From NCBI GenBank assembly GCA_965199245.1, contig CBDAQP010000001.1, positions 868,001 to 932,000 of the forward strand: a DNA stretch of 64,000 nucleotides. Direction: 5' to 3'. The stretch is from Carbonatibacter sp965199245 (GTDB taxonomy: Bacteria > Pseudomonadota > Alphaproteobacteria > Kiloniellales > Kiloniellaceae). The notes under the pieces are model-generated. The model saw nothing but the letters and a program-made list of their open reading frames with translations, was not told where the DNA came from and did not search any database. Both the position numbers and the translations under genes were made by a program. Below are positions 51,623 through 60,156 of the stretch, piece by piece (the first letter of the stretch is position 1; the number at the start of each line of letters is the position of its first letter).

Positions 51623-51750
51623 TATAGCCTATCCCATATAAAATGATTTAATTTGGAAGAGTTGTTCATCGGACAGATAAAACCTTACTGCGGAAATCTG
51701 ATGAAGACGTCATCCATAAAGTATAATCAAATTACAATGGATTGGCTATA
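51623..51750. mobile_element. Mini IS-C: 128-bp internally deleted element
   Basis: The ends TATAGCCTATCCC and GGATTGGCTATA are inverted repeats (TATAGCCTATCC against TATAGCCAATCC). The left 45 bp match 5997-6041 inverted; the right 80 bp match 8218-8294, including the transposase start MTSSSDFR. The whole middle of the transposase is missing, so this is a MITE derived from IS-C. Its right end supplies the stop region of rloB. Confidence 0.8.
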
Positions 51751-52391
51751 GCCGTCAGAGCTTCGACAACCAGATGCACACGAGTCGAAGGGTTTTCATG
51801 AAATTCCGGCAGCCCCTCCTTCTTGGCTTCGTCCAGAAAATGCTTCGCGCGTGCCAATGCATCTTTTCTCCTTTCACAAATTTTCCCAAAAAAACGATCA
51901 CAATCATTTTTTTGATAGTTTTCAAAAGGACTCTTTTTCTTGAGGTTCACAATTAAATCATCCGCATCCGCATATGGTTTACGCGAATCAGAAACGTGCA
52001 ACAGATACCACAGTTCAAAGCAAGGGATGGACGTTATGGCGCAAAGAGTTTTTCTTTTATATTTTTTCTTCAACTTGCGCCATTTATCCAGTGCGTCTGC
52101 GTAAGTTGGATGACGATCTTGATCAAAAACGCAATATACTTGCTCAAAATCCTTATCTTTGGACAATCTTGCTTTCGCTTCCTCGATAACGTTGATCGGT
52201 GCCGAGCCTTTGGCCGGGAAAATCTTCACTGTCGTCAACAGGTCCAGTTCGCGAACCAAAAGATGAAAGTAATCCGGCTCTGTCTTTGTCCCTTCCGTCA
52301 CAATGAGAACGCGGTCAGGAATATCGCGAGACGGGCGAGAACGCTTGGTTTCTGAACCTAATCTGGACTTTCGTTGTGATGCCATCTCCAC
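51732..52391 (-). CDS. RloB-like protein (Toprim-type) of a putative defence pair
   Basis: This 219-residue protein has an N-terminal basic stretch (RKSRLGSETKRSRPSRDIPD) and LIVTEGTKTEPDYFHLLVRE with the conserved Glu of Toprim-like nucleases. YCVFDQDRHPTYADALDKWR follows with the acidic D-x-D pair, then CAITSIPCFELWYLLHVSDS and a conserved C-terminal segment EFHENPSTRVHLVVEAL. This is the RloB/AbiLii family. Its start overlaps the upstream ATPase gene by 34 bp, so the two are coupled. The last codons fall in the end of the mini IS-C. RloB partners of RloA-type ATPases are linked to phage defence; the activity here is inferred. Confidence 0.82.
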   Translation of the reverse strand: MEMASQRKSRLGSETKRSRPSRDIPDRVLIVTEGTKTEPDYFHLLVRELDLLTTVKIFPAKGSAPINVIEEAKARLSKDKDFEQVYCVFDQDRHPTYADALDKWRKLKKKYKRKTLCAITSIPCFELWYLLHVSDSRKPYADADDLIVNLKKKSPFENYQKNDCDRFFGKICERRKDALARAKHFLDEAKKEGLPEFHENPSTRVHLVVEALTAIANPL

Positions 52392-53674
52392 CTCTCAATA
52401 CGTGGAATTCCACCATAGCGACCTTGCAAATAACCTTTCTGAAAGGAAGGCGCACTGCGGACTTTTTTGAAATCAGAATAAGGAACCAGCTTAGCCGCCA
52501 GATCAGTCCCCTTGTTCACAAGCCAGATTTGATCATGCCCGATGCAACTGTCACCCTCTGTCACAGAGGAATCGTGCGTCGTAAAAATCAGCTGTGCCTT
52601 TTTCTTATTGATCTGCGGATCAGAAAAAAGCGTAATGAGAGCTTGAAAAGCCAGAGGGTGTAAACTGGAATTGAGTTCATCGACAACAAGAACATAACCA
52701 TTCTCCAGAGTATCCAGAATTGGCCCGGTCAACCCCAACAGAGATTGCGTGCCGGAGGATTCCTCATCGAAATTCAACGCAACGGGTTCCCCTTTTTCAT
52801 CCTCTCTCACAGAGTATGCCACCAGCTGTCGAGCGTCATCCGGAAGACTTGCGCGCATGGCTTTCTGAATTTCGACGGGACTTTTCAGAAAATCTTCGGA
52901 TTCGAACGGATTGCTCTCTCTAACATCAATATTAGTGAGAGAAACATCAACTCGTTTCAGGAACTCAATGACCTTTCGCGACCATCCACTTTCCTTAAAA
53001 CGGGAAAGCGTATAAAGGCTTGATCCATTTTCGTCCATCATTTTTATCTGATCTGCAAACCACGCATAGGGTTTCTTCAGTTCTTCAGAATTCAAATAAA
53101 CAGCCGTGCTCAGGAAAAGGGCATCTTCTCTTGTTTGCTCTTTCCAGCTCTCGCGCGGGCCTTTCAGGTGAACGCTATTGATCGACCAGTCATAAGTGCC
53201 TTTGGAGCCATCGTAGCAACGAGTGAAAAGATGGCGTTGTCGCCTTGTGCGATTGGGGCGCGCGAAAAGCCATTCCTCAACCACCCGTTCGCGCGTGAGG
53301 GAAAAACCATACTGATAAAGCGTCTCTTCATGGAGGAAAATAGCCTCGAATTCCGATGGCCTGTCGCGCCATTCGCTGTGAAACAGAAAGGGCTCGACCT
53401 CCGGCTTCTTCGGATAAAAATGGAAGCCGGCGCGGTTGAAGTCCGCGCGGTCAAAACCAAAATTGTCAACAAAACGCTGCATGAACTGCATGGCACCAAT
53501 AAGGGATGATTTACCGGCACCATTGGCCCCAAACAAACAGGTTTGAGGCAGAACATAAGGCACCGACGAAGTGCCCGTCTCCAAAGTATGTTCGGTTGGG
53601 CGACTGGCAACCATGGAAAAAACTTGCCGTTCCCGAAACGCGCGATGGTTCTCGACTGAAAATTCGACCAGCAT
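52358..53674 (-). CDS. RloA-like AAA/ABC-type ATPase of a putative defence pair
   Basis: This 438-residue ATPase shows VEFSVENHRAFRERQVFSMV, Walker A LFGANGAGKSSLIGAMQF (about 48-65), SMC/OLD-like signature NFDEESSGTQSLLGLTGPIL, Walker B GYVLVVDELNSSLHPLAFQA and switch His IFTTHDSSVTEG. This is the AAA15/RloA (AbiLi) type. With RloB it resembles two-gene abortive-infection modules. The cassette (51732-53674) lies between inverted copies of element D and interrupts the otherwise conserved thyA-folA to mrp-hflK neighbourhood, which marks it as acquired. Confidence 0.85.
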   Translation of the reverse strand: MLVEFSVENHRAFRERQVFSMVASRPTEHTLETGTSSVPYVLPQTCLFGANGAGKSSLIGAMQFMQRFVDNFGFDRADFNRAGFHFYPKKPEVEPFLFHSEWRDRPSEFEAIFLHEETLYQYGFSLTRERVVEEWLFARPNRTRRQRHLFTRCYDGSKGTYDWSINSVHLKGPRESWKEQTREDALFLSTAVYLNSEELKKPYAWFADQIKMMDENGSSLYTLSRFKESGWSRKVIEFLKRVDVSLTNIDVRESNPFESEDFLKSPVEIQKAMRASLPDDARQLVAYSVREDEKGEPVALNFDEESSGTQSLLGLTGPILDTLENGYVLVVDELNSSLHPLAFQALITLFSDPQINKKKAQLIFTTHDSSVTEGDSCIGHDQIWLVNKGTDLAAKLVPYSDFKKVRSAPSFQKGYLQGRYGGIPRIERWRWHHNESPD

Positions 53675-53947
53675 TATCTCATCTCATTGTTTGGATGCTT
53701 TTTTTACACAGATTTGTTAAAAATAGCGAATAAAATTTGATGAAAAAGGATTTTGGTTCCAACAAGAACCAGGCACCAAACGCACTCGAAAGACCAACCC
53801 TCAAACGGCAGAGAATCCCCTTGATGGTCTGTCGGTCATCTGTCGGGAAAAAACCCGTTTTTTCATAGAAACCCTCGGCAGAGCGGGAGGCCAGAACGGT
53901 TTTTTCCTGCACGCCCACTTCCTGGCGTGTTGTGGGGTGTGCGTAAA

Positions 53948-54098
53948 TATGTCGCGCGATGAGTGGTCTTTGAGCACCAGTCATTTGATCGTTTCTTGTC
54001 CCCCCTGGGTGTGTCGATTTTGTTGTAAGATGGGCTACGTCCCCAAAAAATGATAACGATTCTCAAAATTGACACATTTAGAGTTAGGGCGCGACGTA
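53948..54098. mobile_element. IS/MITE-like element D, right copy (inverted)
   Basis: This 151-bp inverted copy of 51287-51438 is about 85% alike, with outer end TACGTCGCGCCC and inner end TATGTCGCGCGATGAG. It contains TGATAACGATTCTCA (54050-54064), which resembles a 7-1-7 Fur box. The frame starting at 53984 runs on for 101 codons toward the ATPase gene but only its first part is shared with the left copy. From 53675 to 53947 I see no convincing gene apart from this frame. Confidence 0.72.
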
Positions 54099-54115
54099 AT
54101 TAGAATCGCGCTACA

Positions 54116-55207
54116 CTACTGCATCGAAATGCTAGGGCCTTGCGGGCGGTGTGCCGTGAGTTGGGAGCGCACCTTTTGCGCCATGTCATTGTAGATTTTG
54201 GTCTGTGCAGAGTCGGGAGCGGAGACGACAATCGGTGTGCCTGAGTCAGAGGTTTCACGGATATCGCGGTGAAGGGGCATCGCACCCAGAAAGGCCGCAC
54301 CCATTTTTTCCGCTTCCCGAGCAGCCCCGTCTTGTCCGAAAATATGGGCTTCGTGTCCACAGTTGGGGCAAATATAGACACTCATGTTTTCGACGAGGCC
54401 CAGAATGGGAACCGAGACCTTGCGGAACATGTTGATGCTTTTACGCACATCCAACAACGCAATGTCTTGCGGGGTGGACACAATAACCGCCCCATCAAGG
54501 GGAACCTGTTGCGCCATGGTCAGTTGGGCGTCGCCTGTCCCCGGGGGCAGATCGACAACCAAAACATCCAGTTCCCCCCAGGCAACATCGCGTAGCATTT
54601 GGGTCAAGGCACTTTGCACCATCGGGCCGCGCCAGATCATGGGGGTGTCTTCGGCCACCAGCAGGCCGACCGACATGCAGGTGATGCCGTGGGCACGCAG
54701 AGGGAGGAGCGTTTTCCCGTTTGGGGAATCAGGGCGGGTGTTCAGGCCCATCATACGTGGCAAGGAGGGGCCGTAAATATCGGCATCCATCAGGCCAACC
54801 GCCAAGCCCTGACGCGACAGGGACAGAGCAAGGTTGACCGCCGTAGTGGATTTACCCACCCCGCCCTTGCCACTGGCAACCGCGATAATCTGTCCAATCG
54901 AATCAAGGTTAAGTTTTTGCGAGTCCGTTTTGGGGGAGGACTGTTTTTGCGGGGCGACGTTATGCGCGGTCAAAAGTGCGGTGACTGATAGAACCGCCGG
55001 AATTTGGTGAACGGCCTTTTCAGCGGCCTTGCGCAGGGGATCCATTTGCGGGGCTTTCGCCGGGTCGATGTCGAGGGAAAAGCTCACGTGCCCATCCTTG
55101 ATGGCGAGGCCGGAGACCATGCCAAGGACGACAATGTCTTTTTTCTGTTCCGGCTCTAGAATCGTTGAAAGAGCATCGAGAACCTGTTGTTCGCTCACGT
55201 GGGGCAT
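54116..55207 (-). CDS. Mrp/NBP35-type iron-sulfur carrier ATPase
   Basis: This 363-residue protein has an N-terminal MIP18/DUF59 domain (about 1-85; VLDALSTILEPEQKKDIVVL) and the ParA-like ATPase IIAVASGKGGVGKSTTAVNL, DADIYGPSLPRMMGLN, VDLPPGTGDAQLTMAQQVPL and YICPNCGHEAHIFG with the C-x-x-C cluster site. It assembles or transfers Fe-S clusters in the cytoplasm. The start at MPHVSEQ (55207) is preceded by an unlikely extension from 55285. It diverges from hflK, a conserved pairing. Confidence 0.93.
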   Translation of the reverse strand: MPHVSEQQVLDALSTILEPEQKKDIVVLGMVSGLAIKDGHVSFSLDIDPAKAPQMDPLRKAAEKAVHQIPAVLSVTALLTAHNVAPQKQSSPKTDSQKLNLDSIGQIIAVASGKGGVGKSTTAVNLALSLSRQGLAVGLMDADIYGPSLPRMMGLNTRPDSPNGKTLLPLRAHGITCMSVGLLVAEDTPMIWRGPMVQSALTQMLRDVAWGELDVLVVDLPPGTGDAQLTMAQQVPLDGAVIVSTPQDIALLDVRKSINMFRKVSVPILGLVENMSVYICPNCGHEAHIFGQDGAAREAEKMGAAFLGAMPLHRDIRETSDSGTPIVVSAPDSAQTKIYNDMAQKVRSQLTAHRPQGPSISMQ

Positions 55208-55421
55208 TATCGTCTGTCCTGTCGTTTTTGGATTATTTCTTCGTACTCTTCTGCATATAAGCAGAATATCCTGACTGTCCAGCAACTGGTGAAAAAAACG
55301 ACACCCCAGACATCAGGCGGCGACGGAAAAAGATTTTCACTGCTCCATTGTACCGCATTGGCTCTTGACCTATATAATTACCCAGGAATTAAAAGCGGTG
55401 ACAAAACAGGATCGTATTGAT

Positions 55422-56498
55422 ATGCCTTGGGACAATAAAGGACGTGGCGGCCCGTGGGGTGGCGGAAGTGGTGAAAATCGCGGGGGTGGTTCACGCCCAC
55501 CTGATGTCGAGGACATTATCCGCATGGGCCAGGAGCGGATGAAAAACGCGCTGCCCGGCGGCCTTGGCCCCAAGGGCTTTATCGGGGTTGGCCTGCTGGT
55601 GCTTTTGGTCTGGCTGGCTTCTGGCGTTTATCGTGTTGAACCCAACCAGCAAGGCGTCGTTATGCGCTTTGGCGAAATGGTCAAGATCACCAATCCGGGC
55701 CTGCACTGGCATCTACCCTATCCGGTTGAAACAGTCTTGCGCCCAGAGGTAACCACCATCCATCAAATCAATATCGGTTTTCGCGGGTCTGGTGCGGGCA
55801 ATCGGAGCCAGCGCCGCGACGTCGCCGAAGAAAGCCTGATGTTGACAGGCGACCAGAACATCATTGATATTGATCTGACGGTTCAGTGGAAAATTTCCGA
55901 TCCTTTCCAATATCTGTTCAACATTCGCGACCCTGAAGCCACGGTCAAAATTGCCGCTGAATCTGCCCTGCGCGAAATTATCGGACGCACCAACATCCAA
56001 CCCGCCCTGACCGAAGCACGCGGTGCGATTGAAATTGATGTGCGTGAGAGCCTTCAGAGTCTGCTCGACGGTTATGAAGCCGGGGTTCAAATCACAGAGG
56101 TCAGGCTACAGGATGTCGCCCCGCCCGATGCGGTTGTCGATGCCTTTGACGATGTTCAACGCGCCCTGCAAGATCGCGACCGCCTGCGGAACGAGGCCGA
56201 ACGCTATCGCAATGATATTTTGCCCCGTGCACGCGGAAACGCACAAAAAATGATCCAGGAAGCCAACGCCTATAAAGAGCGTTTACTCAACGAAGCCACA
56301 GGTGAAGCGGATCGCTTTTTGTCTATCTATCGCGAATACAAACAGAACCCGGATATCACTCAACGCCGTATCTATTTGGAAACATTGCAAAACGTCTATG
56401 AAAATACAGACACGGTTCTGATGGATCAGGGACAGGGCACAGTTCCATATCTCTCCCTGAACGAACTCCGCAACCAGAATCGAACAGGAGCAAACTAA
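55422..56498 (+). CDS. hflK: FtsH modulator HflK
   Basis: This 358-residue SPFH/prohibitin-type protein has a glycine-rich N-terminus (GRGGPWGGGSGENRGGGSRP), one TM (GFIGVGLLVLLVWLASGVYR, about 46-66) and the band-7 domain (VEPNQQGVVMRFGEMVKITN to DVAPPDAVVDAFDDVQRALQ). A coiled coil follows. With HflC it forms a large membrane cage around FtsH. Its stop overlaps the hflC start by one base (TAATG). Confidence 0.96.
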   Translation: MPWDNKGRGGPWGGGSGENRGGGSRPPDVEDIIRMGQERMKNALPGGLGPKGFIGVGLLVLLVWLASGVYRVEPNQQGVVMRFGEMVKITNPGLHWHLPYPVETVLRPEVTTIHQINIGFRGSGAGNRSQRRDVAEESLMLTGDQNIIDIDLTVQWKISDPFQYLFNIRDPEATVKIAAESALREIIGRTNIQPALTEARGAIEIDVRESLQSLLDGYEAGVQITEVRLQDVAPPDAVVDAFDDVQRALQDRDRLRNEAERYRNDILPRARGNAQKMIQEANAYKERLLNEATGEADRFLSIYREYKQNPDITQRRIYLETLQNVYENTDTVLMDQGQGTVPYLSLNELRNQNRTGAN

Positions 56499-57364
56499 TG
56501 AAAGGGATCACGGGATTTATTGCCGGAGCAGTCATCGCCGTTAGTGCCATACTGGCCTATAGTTCACTGTTCACCGTCAGCGAAGCCGAACAAGTTATGG
56601 TTTTGCAATTTGGACAGTACAAACGCACCGTTCAGGAACCGGGGTTAGGTGTCAAGTTGCCCTGGCAAGACATTCAGCGTTATGAAAAGCGGGTCTTAAA
56701 CCTTGATCCCCCTGTGGCGCGGATGATATTGGCGGATCAAAAGCCGCTCTTGATTGATTCCTTTGCCCGCTATCGCATTACAGACCCACTTGTGTTTTTT
56801 AATTCTGTCCGAACCGAGGCGGGCGCGATGCAACGACTGGGGCCGATTGTCAATGCCAGCCTCCGTAGTGCCCTGGGTAAGGTCACATTGACGTCGGTTT
56901 TGTCCGCAGACCGCGATGCCATCATCGCAGAAGTCCTGAACACAACCAACGAACAGGCCCGCCGCTTTGGTCTGGATATTTTGGACGTGCGTATCCGTCG
57001 CGCGGACTTGCCCGTTGAAACATCACAAGCGGTCTATCAACGGATGCGAACCGAGCGCGAGCGCGAGGCCGCAGAGTTTCGCGCCCAGGGTTTTGAGCAG
57101 TCCGAATTGATTAAATCCACCGCAGACCGGGAAGCAACCGTCATTATGGCCGAAGCCACCCGCGAATCTGAAATCCTGCGTGGTCAGGGCGATGCTGAAA
57201 AAACGCGTATTCTCAATGCCGCCTATGGTCAAGACCCCGCGTTTTTCAAGTTTTTCCGTACCATGCAGGCCTATGACCGGGCCCTGGCCAACAAAGGAAC
57301 CTATATGGTCATTTCACCAGAGGGCGACTTTTTTGACTTTCTCAAGCAATCAACACCGCGCTAG
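56498..57364 (+). CDS. hflC: FtsH modulator HflC
   Basis: This 288-residue SPFH protein has an N-terminal TM (ITGFIAGAVIAVSAILAYSS), the band-7 domain (VSEAEQVMVLQFGQYKRTVQ; RYRITDPLVFFNSVRTEAGA; DILDVRIRRADLPVETSQAV) and a coiled-coil C-terminus. It partners HflK. The overlap with hflK ensures coupled translation. Confidence 0.96.
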   Translation: MKGITGFIAGAVIAVSAILAYSSLFTVSEAEQVMVLQFGQYKRTVQEPGLGVKLPWQDIQRYEKRVLNLDPPVARMILADQKPLLIDSFARYRITDPLVFFNSVRTEAGAMQRLGPIVNASLRSALGKVTLTSVLSADRDAIIAEVLNTTNEQARRFGLDILDVRIRRADLPVETSQAVYQRMRTEREREAAEFRAQGFEQSELIKSTADREATVIMAEATRESEILRGQGDAEKTRILNAAYGQDPAFFKFFRTMQAYDRALANKGTYMVISPEGDFFDFLKQSTPR

Positions 57365-57392
57365 AGCATGACGTGCGATAAAAGGATGCCAC

Positions 57393-57454
57393 GATAAAGA
57401 ATGGGCGGTAGAGGCGCACGTCCCTCTACGCTGGAAAAGGCCCACCCTTTATCA
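57393..57454 (+). terminator. Hairpin between hflC and htrA
   Basis: Nested inverted repeats: inner GTAGAGG-cgcacgtc-CCTCTAC, with GGGC/GCCC and AAAG/CTTT further out. There is no long T run, so it may be a terminator, a processing site or an attenuating structure before htrA. Confidence 0.5.
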
Positions 57455-57569
57455 CATTTGAACCATATCATCGCCCCTTTCTACGGTAAATTTTGAACCC
57501 TGGGGGGGGGATATGTTCAGATCGCGGCGATCTCGACCTCCTGCATTGGCAACAGATAAGGGGATAGAC

Positions 57570-59045
57570 ATGTACAGCACTCAACGTTTTCCGGTTCACC
57601 ACCTACTTCACCCTGGAACACTCGCCATGTTTAGCCTTGTGTTGACTGTTCTGATCTTCACACTGGTTCCCCCCTCTCACGCCCGCCCGGACAGCTTTGC
57701 AGACCTGGCCGAAAATCTTTTGCCCAGTGTGGTCAATATTATTGCCGTTCATGACAGTACCGACGACCCACAAGATAGCACTCCCGGCATGGGGCCACGG
57801 GGGGAAGATTTTAACGAACTTTTTCGTGATTTTTTTGAACGGCGGGGGCAACGCCCACCGGAACGCCGCCGTGGAAATGCCCAAGGGTCGGGTTTTATCA
57901 TCGACAATGACGGCTATATTGTCACCAACCACCATGTGATTGAAAAAGCGGACTCTGTTTCTGTACGACTTCAAAACGGACGCGAGCTGGAGGCAACAGT
58001 GATCGGCGGCGACCGCAGAACAGACCTCGCTCTGTTGAAGGTCAAGCCATCTTCTGAACTCTTGGCGGCTACGCTTGGGGATTCAGATACCGCACGCATT
58101 GGCGACTGGGTCATGGCAATTGGTAATCCCTTTGGCCTGGGGGGATCTGTTTCAGCGGGGATTATTTCCGCGCGTGCGCGCGATATTCGCTCTGGCCCCT
58201 ATGATGATTTTATTCAAACAGATGCCGCCATCAATCGCGGCAATTCAGGCGGACCACTGTTCAATATGGCGGGTGAGGTTGTCGGGGTGAATACCGCGAT
58301 TTTCTCACCCTCTGGCGGGTCTGTTGGAATCGGTTTTTCCATTCCCTCAAACCTTGTTCGCAACATTGTTGACCAACTGCGCGACGGTGGCGAAGTGCGG
58401 CGGGGCTGGCTGGGTGTGCGGATCCAAAACGTCACCGAAGAACTGGCCGAAGGCCTGCGTTTGGACAAACCGCGCGGCGCACTGGTTTCAGAGTTGAACC
58501 CAGATGGCCCCGCCAGCAAGGGAGGGGTGCAACAGGGTGATGTCATCCTGACCTTTGACGGGCGTCCTGTGCCAGAGATGCGAAAGCTCCCCCGTATGGT
58601 TGCCGAAACCACCATTGGGAAAAAAGTCCAAGTCGAGGTCTGGCGCAAGGGACGGTCTCGAAGTCTGACTATTGTGTTGGGGGAACTCGAAGACGACGTC
58701 ACTGTCACCGCTTCTGCGTCACAAAAACAGAACACCCGCACGAAAATTATTGCAGATATTGGTCTTTCTGTGGCGACACTGAATAACCAGATGCGCGAAG
58801 AATACGGCTTTGCACAAGAACAAACTGGTCTGGTTGTCACTTCCGTTGACCCTGCGGGAACAGCGGCAGAAAAAAATATTCAAGACGGCGACCTGATTAT
58901 CGAAGTCGATCAGGAAAAGGTCACCCGCCCGGATGACATGACAAAGCTGATTGCCCAAGCCAAAAAATCCGGCTACCGCGTTGTGACTCTCCTGGTCAAC
59001 CGTCAGGGGCAACACACCTGGGTTGCGGTAAAGCTGAAACGCTAG
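57570..59045 (+). CDS. DegP/HtrA-family periplasmic serine protease
   Basis: This 491-residue protein has a signal anchor/peptide (about 15-39; FSLVLTVLIFTLVPPSHARP). The trypsin-like domain has the triad His122 (TNHHVIEKAD), Asp152 (RRTDLALLK) and Ser226 (INRGNSGGPLFN). Two PDZ domains follow (RRGWLGVRIQNVTEELAEGL; GLVVTSVDPAGTAAEKNIQD). It degrades or refolds damaged envelope proteins. The start at 57570 (MYSTQRF) follows a GGGGAT site. Association with hflKC is conserved. TTGAAC-CCCCTTT-like sequence near 57458-57482 may be a heat-shock promoter, unproven. Confidence 0.94.
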   Translation: MYSTQRFPVHHLLHPGTLAMFSLVLTVLIFTLVPPSHARPDSFADLAENLLPSVVNIIAVHDSTDDPQDSTPGMGPRGEDFNELFRDFFERRGQRPPERRRGNAQGSGFIIDNDGYIVTNHHVIEKADSVSVRLQNGRELEATVIGGDRRTDLALLKVKPSSELLAATLGDSDTARIGDWVMAIGNPFGLGGSVSAGIISARARDIRSGPYDDFIQTDAAINRGNSGGPLFNMAGEVVGVNTAIFSPSGGSVGIGFSIPSNLVRNIVDQLRDGGEVRRGWLGVRIQNVTEELAEGLRLDKPRGALVSELNPDGPASKGGVQQGDVILTFDGRPVPEMRKLPRMVAETTIGKKVQVEVWRKGRSRSLTIVLGELEDDVTVTASASQKQNTRTKIIADIGLSVATLNNQMREEYGFAQEQTGLVVTSVDPAGTAAEKNIQDGDLIIEVDQEKVTRPDDMTKLIAQAKKSGYRVVTLLVNRQGQHTWVAVKLKR

Positions 59046-59060
59046 GCCGCCCTTTGTCAA

Positions 59061-59100
59061 TCAGGCAGGGACTCCGCCGGAGTTCCTGCCTGTACTTTTT
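59061..59100 (+). terminator. Rho-independent terminator after htrA
   Basis: Stem AGGCAGGGACTCC-gcc-GGAGTTCCTGCCT, then TACTTTTTC. It separates htrA from miaA, whose start is 15 bp further. Confidence 0.88.
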
Positions 59101-59114
59101 CGGTCGGAACCAAG

Positions 59115-60050
59115 ATGCCTAAACCTGTTGTTCTCCTCACGGGGCCGACGGCAAGCGGGAAAACCGCCCTTGCCGTCCGCATTGCAGAGAATTTTCACGG
59201 CCAGGTCATCAATGCCGATTCGATGCAACTTTATCATGATCTCCATATTCTCACCGCGCGCCCGGACGAAGAGGACATGGCACGGGCGACACATTGTTTA
59301 TATGGGGTGATTGATGGGGCAGAGCGTTGTTCCGCCGCACAGTGGCGTGATTTGGCCCAAAGCAACATTGAACAAACACTGTCTCTGGGGCAACTGCCCA
59401 TTGTTGTCGGTGGAACAGGGTTTTACCTCAAAACTCTGCGCGACGGCATTGCCGAAATCCCCCCCATCCCCAACCAGATTCGTACAGAGGGCTTAACCCT
59501 GTACAACACTGAGGGCGGCGCGGCCTTTCGTGCGCGTTTGGGACAGGCTGACCCACAAGCGGCGGCCCGACTCGCGACAGGGGACAGACAGCGGCTGGTA
59601 CGCGCGTGGGAAGTCTGGCGTCATACGGGCGTGAGCTTGAGCGACTGGCACCAAAGACAAGCGCACAGCCCACACACAACAGCGGGCTATCACTTTGTTC
59701 AGATCGCGCTTCTACCAGAGCGTCAAATTCTTTATGAGCGATGCAACACCCGCTTTGACCAGATGCTCAAACGCGGGGCCTTGGCAGAAGTCGAACAGCT
59801 TATGAGCCGTCAACTCTGCCACAGCCTGCCCATCATGAAGGCCCTCGGTGTCCGGGAACTGGGCAACTATCTGCGGGGGGAGACAACACTTCCGCAGGCT
59901 CGAGATATGGCACAAAAAAAAACACGGCACTACGCAAAACGACAAATGACTTGGATAAGAAACCAATTTTTTTCAAAAAAATATCATTTTGCGCAATTTT
60001 CAGAAAGTTTATCTCCTGAAATTTTTAATTTTATTCGTCAAAACACTTGA
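59115..60050 (+). CDS. miaA: tRNA dimethylallyltransferase
   Basis: This 311-residue enzyme prenylates A37 of tRNAs reading UNN codons. P-loop LLTGPTASGKTALAVRIA (6-23); NADSMQLYHDLHILTARPDE; IVVGGTGFYLKTLRDGIAEI; LPIMKALGVRELGNYLRGE; KKTRHYAKRQMTWIRNQF. The C-terminus is normal. The last third of the gene is AT-rich. Confidence 0.95.
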   Translation: MPKPVVLLTGPTASGKTALAVRIAENFHGQVINADSMQLYHDLHILTARPDEEDMARATHCLYGVIDGAERCSAAQWRDLAQSNIEQTLSLGQLPIVVGGTGFYLKTLRDGIAEIPPIPNQIRTEGLTLYNTEGGAAFRARLGQADPQAAARLATGDRQRLVRAWEVWRHTGVSLSDWHQRQAHSPHTTAGYHFVQIALLPERQILYERCNTRFDQMLKRGALAEVEQLMSRQLCHSLPIMKALGVRELGNYLRGETTLPQARDMAQKKTRHYAKRQMTWIRNQFFSKKYHFAQFSESLSPEIFNFIRQNT

Positions 60051-60156
60051 CTTCTCTGCTCTGGCGAATTAGCTTGGGCCTCATGATAGAAGATCGGCTT
60101 TTTGCATCCCTGTATCGTATCAGGCGCGTTTTTTGGTAAGTGAGGACTCTTGAACA

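Noticed and set aside
52358..53674. Retron or Septu (PtuAB) system
   Set aside because: The ATPase is AAA15-like, but there is no reverse transcriptase, no msr/msd-like RNA and no HNH partner; the partner gene is RloB-like.
55340..55422. Promoter TTGACC...TATAAT before hflK
   Set aside because: The two boxes are only 4 bp apart; an alternative TTGTAC box is 19 bp from TATAAT, too uncertain to list.
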